Source of the DNA: Panonychus citri
Taxonomy: Eukaryota; Arthropoda; Arachnida; Trombidiformes; Tetranychidae
Direction: 5' to 3'
NCBI RefSeq assembly: GCF_014898815.1
Contig: NW_026515546.1
Coordinates: 1,474,501-1,538,500, forward strand
DNA: 64,000 nucleotides
A program made the translations under genes and the position numbers. The notes beneath the pieces are model-generated. The model made no database searches. It worked only from the letters and a program-made list of their open reading frames with translations, and had not been told where the DNA came from. Each line of letters opens with the position of its first letter. Within the stretch, counting starts at the first letter, position 1. Below, piece by piece: positions 61,489 to 64,000 of this stretch.

Positions 61489-63545
61489 TCAACGTAGTGA
61501 TTGACTTGAAAAAGGTGATAGAGTTGAAGACATGCTTGAATAAGCGGCATCACTGCTGATTTCGGTAACATCGGGTTCTACTTTATTCATTTTTAATTCT
61601 TGCAATGTCAGCATCAATTTAGTTGATTCATCACCTTTTGGATAAGCAAGTTGCTGGAAGAAAAAAACAGAGAAAAAAATTGTAACAATTAATAAACCGA
61701 TCAATCAATTGCAAAATATAATCAAATGGAAAATGAAATTGAAATTTCACCTCTCCAACATCATAAATGTAAACTTTTCCATTGTCATCGCCGATTGCTA
61801 ATTGATTACCCGATGGTGTCCACATTACTCGATTAAGTGCTGGACTACCATCGAGAGCGACTGTCGCTGTTGGAAGTTCAGTGTCATTATTGAGATTCCA
61901 AACATCGATTCGTCCCATTCCGTCAACGGTGGCAAATAGAGCGGGATGAACGGGTGACCATCGAACATCGTAAACATAATCACAATTATCTTCAAAGGAG
62001 TATAATGGTTTACCAGTTTTATCTTTCATACTCCAAAGTTTAACTGTCCAATCAATTGACGATGTCAAATATAGATGGGAAAAGTCAATTTGAGTATTTA
62101 CAGAATGACAGTCGACATTTGTTACTGGACCTTGGTGACCTTCGTAAATGTCAAGAATTCCAGCTTTTGACCCGTGTCGACATGCGGTGTAAACGGCACC
62201 TTCTTCACTGCCGAGAATAAAATTATTATAATCACCGTAAGGGAATGAAATTGATGTTACAGCGACCGGTTTGGCTTGTTTTTGTTGACTCAATTCCATG
62301 GTGTCTTGAGGTGATGAAAGCATATCTAAACTCCATGAACAAAGTTTACCATCGGTTGAAACGGTAATCAAATTATGAGCATTTTGTGTGCCAACAACTT
62401 GAATACAATAAATAGGATGAGTGTGAGCTGATGCTGAAAGTGGACTTCGTTGGATTGGTGTTCGTTTGTTAACTCGATTATCCCAAAGTACAATTTGACC
62501 AGAATAAGTTCCACCGACAATCAGATTAGGATGAAATTTAGCAAAACAAACTGACATTAAAGGCGATTGACAATGAAGTACATATTCAGGTGTAGTTTTA
62601 CGGAATTTCATGTTCCAGATAAGGCAAACACCATCAGGTTCTGTTGGAGAGTCTTCATTGTTGTTGTATGAAACGGCCAATAGTTCAGGAAACTGAGCTG
62701 ACCAATCGAAACAAGTAACTGTACGATTTTTGGACCATCTTTCATCGTAGAAACATTTATTGAATGTAAGACTAGCACCCGATTGATCCTCACTGAAAAA
62801 TAAAGGCAATTGTTTTTTTAGTTGACGTAAATCTTTTACAGTGAAAGTCATTATTTCAATTGACAATTTAAAGTGCGTCAAAACTTTTGAATCAACAACA
62901 AACTGAAATATTAGTAAATAGCAAAAAAACTCAAAGAATTGACTTTGAAATGAGTGTAACGATTCCGTAAGAAAAAAAAAGGTTGTATGTTGATTCAAAC
63001 GTTTCTAAAGCGTCGTTTTGATTGTATGAAATTCATGAAAAAAAAGAGATAATTACTGAGCCTTATACTCAGAAATTATATGACCATGTGAAGGAGTGAA
63101 TAGAAATTGAGAGAAAGATTTTTTATAATTTCCTGAGATCAAACAATGAGACGAGTGATGGTAATGGTTTATGTTTACCTTTCCATATCCTCTTTTGCTC
63201 CGGTATAATCGATGAATATGTCGGGTGACTCGTTCCAAAATAGCGCTTTTTCAACTATTCTAGTTGCACGGTCAAAAAATTTGAGAAATTCTGGACTATT
63301 CATTATTTGAAGTTTCCTTTCCTCGGTTAATTCTTTTTTCTCTTTAACGGGTTCCTTTATTTCTTCTCGAGTTTCACGTTCCAATGGAGTCTTGGCAGGT
63401 TCAACCATTCCAACATTCGGTAATCCACTTCCTCCGGTTGAAACTTGACGAGATACTTTTGGAAAAATGGTCGAATTCCCGTATTGCAGTGACGATCCTT
63501 CAGCATCCTCCTCATCGTGAGCGTATTTGTCATCATAGGTGAGCA
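61489..63545 (-). CDS. Cytoplasmic dynein 1 intermediate chain, 5' end outside window
   Basis: WD-repeat intermediate chain of cytoplasmic dynein 1 (DYNC1I family; short wing in Drosophila), which links the motor to dynactin and cargo and binds light chains. Visible exons are 63545-63179, 62792-61751 and 61653-61489, phase-consistent throughout. The first visible exon is acidic and ends with the family block LTEERKLQIMNSPEFLKFFD, RATRIVEKAL. The big exon holds the WD domain: FNKCFYDERWSKNRTVTC, PDGVCLIWNMKF, KFHPNLIVGGTYSGQIVLWD, ISFPYGDYNNFILGSEEGAV, SIDWTVKLWSM and VDGMGRIDVWNLNNDTE. The last exon begins QLAYPKGDE and ends SSQSLR. The N-terminal coiled coil and dynactin-binding region are not found up to 64000, so the gene is 5'-truncated by the window. 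The first acceptor (near 63546) is weak and uncertain. Confidence 0.93.
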
Positions 63546-64000
63546 CTTATTTAGATAAATAAGTCGAAGCATTTTCAATAGTGGCAAATAGTATAAAGAT
63601 AACCAAAGAAATCAACCAGAAAATGGGTAACCAAAAATTAGCATGAGAATCAAGGATGAGAATATAATTCGGTTTTTCATGTTTTTTTAGCATTTTTGTC
63701 TCAAGAAACGAGAATGAGAGAGGGATAGACATGGGAGAGCAAAAAAAGGTAAAATAATAGCAAAGGCTAAGGTATTGGGAAGACAAAGAAAGAGAGAGAG
63801 AGAGAGAAGATGGTAAAAAATGGGAGCAACATAAAAAACGATCATATGATTAAACAAATGATTTTGTTTAACAAGAAACGAAAAAAAAACCGTTGGAACC
63901 AAGGTATAACCAAATGATAGAAATTAAGGTGAAATTAATATTCATGCAATGTTAGAGTTGAATGGAATCGGTGTTAATGTGCTAACAAAGCGATAACATT
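63546..64000. other. Probably intron of the dynein intermediate chain gene
   Basis: Upstream of the first visible dynein exon on the minus strand. Open frames here are AT- or GA-repeat-driven (GA run at 63791-63808), and none matches the dynein N-terminus. Confidence 0.5.

Noticed and set aside
1..64000. CRISPR arrays, bacterial operons, rRNA and tRNA genes
   Set aside because: The repeats are simple microsatellites without spacers. The genes have introns. I saw no tRNA-like box B (GGTTCGAATCC) or rRNA sequence by eye.

Overview
This is a eukaryotic nuclear window. It is AT-rich, full of (GA/CT)n and (GAT/ATC)n microsatellites, and its genes have GT-AG introns, many of them short (about 50-250 bp). 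Gene content points to an arthropod: a Bar-class homeobox pair, a boule/DAZ RNA-binding protein, and tandem chemoreceptors with three phase-0 introns at the C-terminus (the gustatory-receptor layout). The compact genes, the poly-Ser/His/Gln tracts and the receptor style fit a spider mite (Tetranychus-like chelicerate). That genus-level guess is inference, not proof.

Layout. Positions 1-26262 hold no gene I can support: AT-rich DNA with dozens of microsatellites and a recurring TGACC-type palindrome, lying next to developmental homeobox genes. Positions 26263-30640 hold two divergently transcribed BarH-like homeobox genes. They share about 670 bp of almost identical inverted sequence, intron included. 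Positions 31258-32370 hold a small unassigned two-exon gene. CAF-1 p60 (33006-34765, minus) and boule (36093-38049, plus) are arranged head to head around a promoter region with an E2F-like site.

From 39425 to 49925 a plus-strand gene for a secreted, dibasic-rich precursor appears to span a 9.3 kb intron. An eleven-exon SLC38-type amino-acid transporter (41955-47131, minus) lies inside that intron. Positions 50748-55730 form a gustatory-receptor-like cluster: one complete gene, one broken copy whose middle is replaced by about 1.2 kb of foreign sequence, and a second complete gene. The replacing block carries a 156-codon ORF and a copy of the 47.8-48.3 kb sequence.

The right end (56169-63545) carries, all on the minus strand, a secreted proline/alanine-rich protein, an acidic disordered protein, a small protein with a CPYC motif, a 128-aa unknown with a decayed neighbour copy, and most of cytoplasmic dynein intermediate chain, whose 5' end runs out of the window.

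Exon joins were worked out by eye from splice sites, reading phase and remembered family sequences. They are internally phase-consistent but have no transcript support here.
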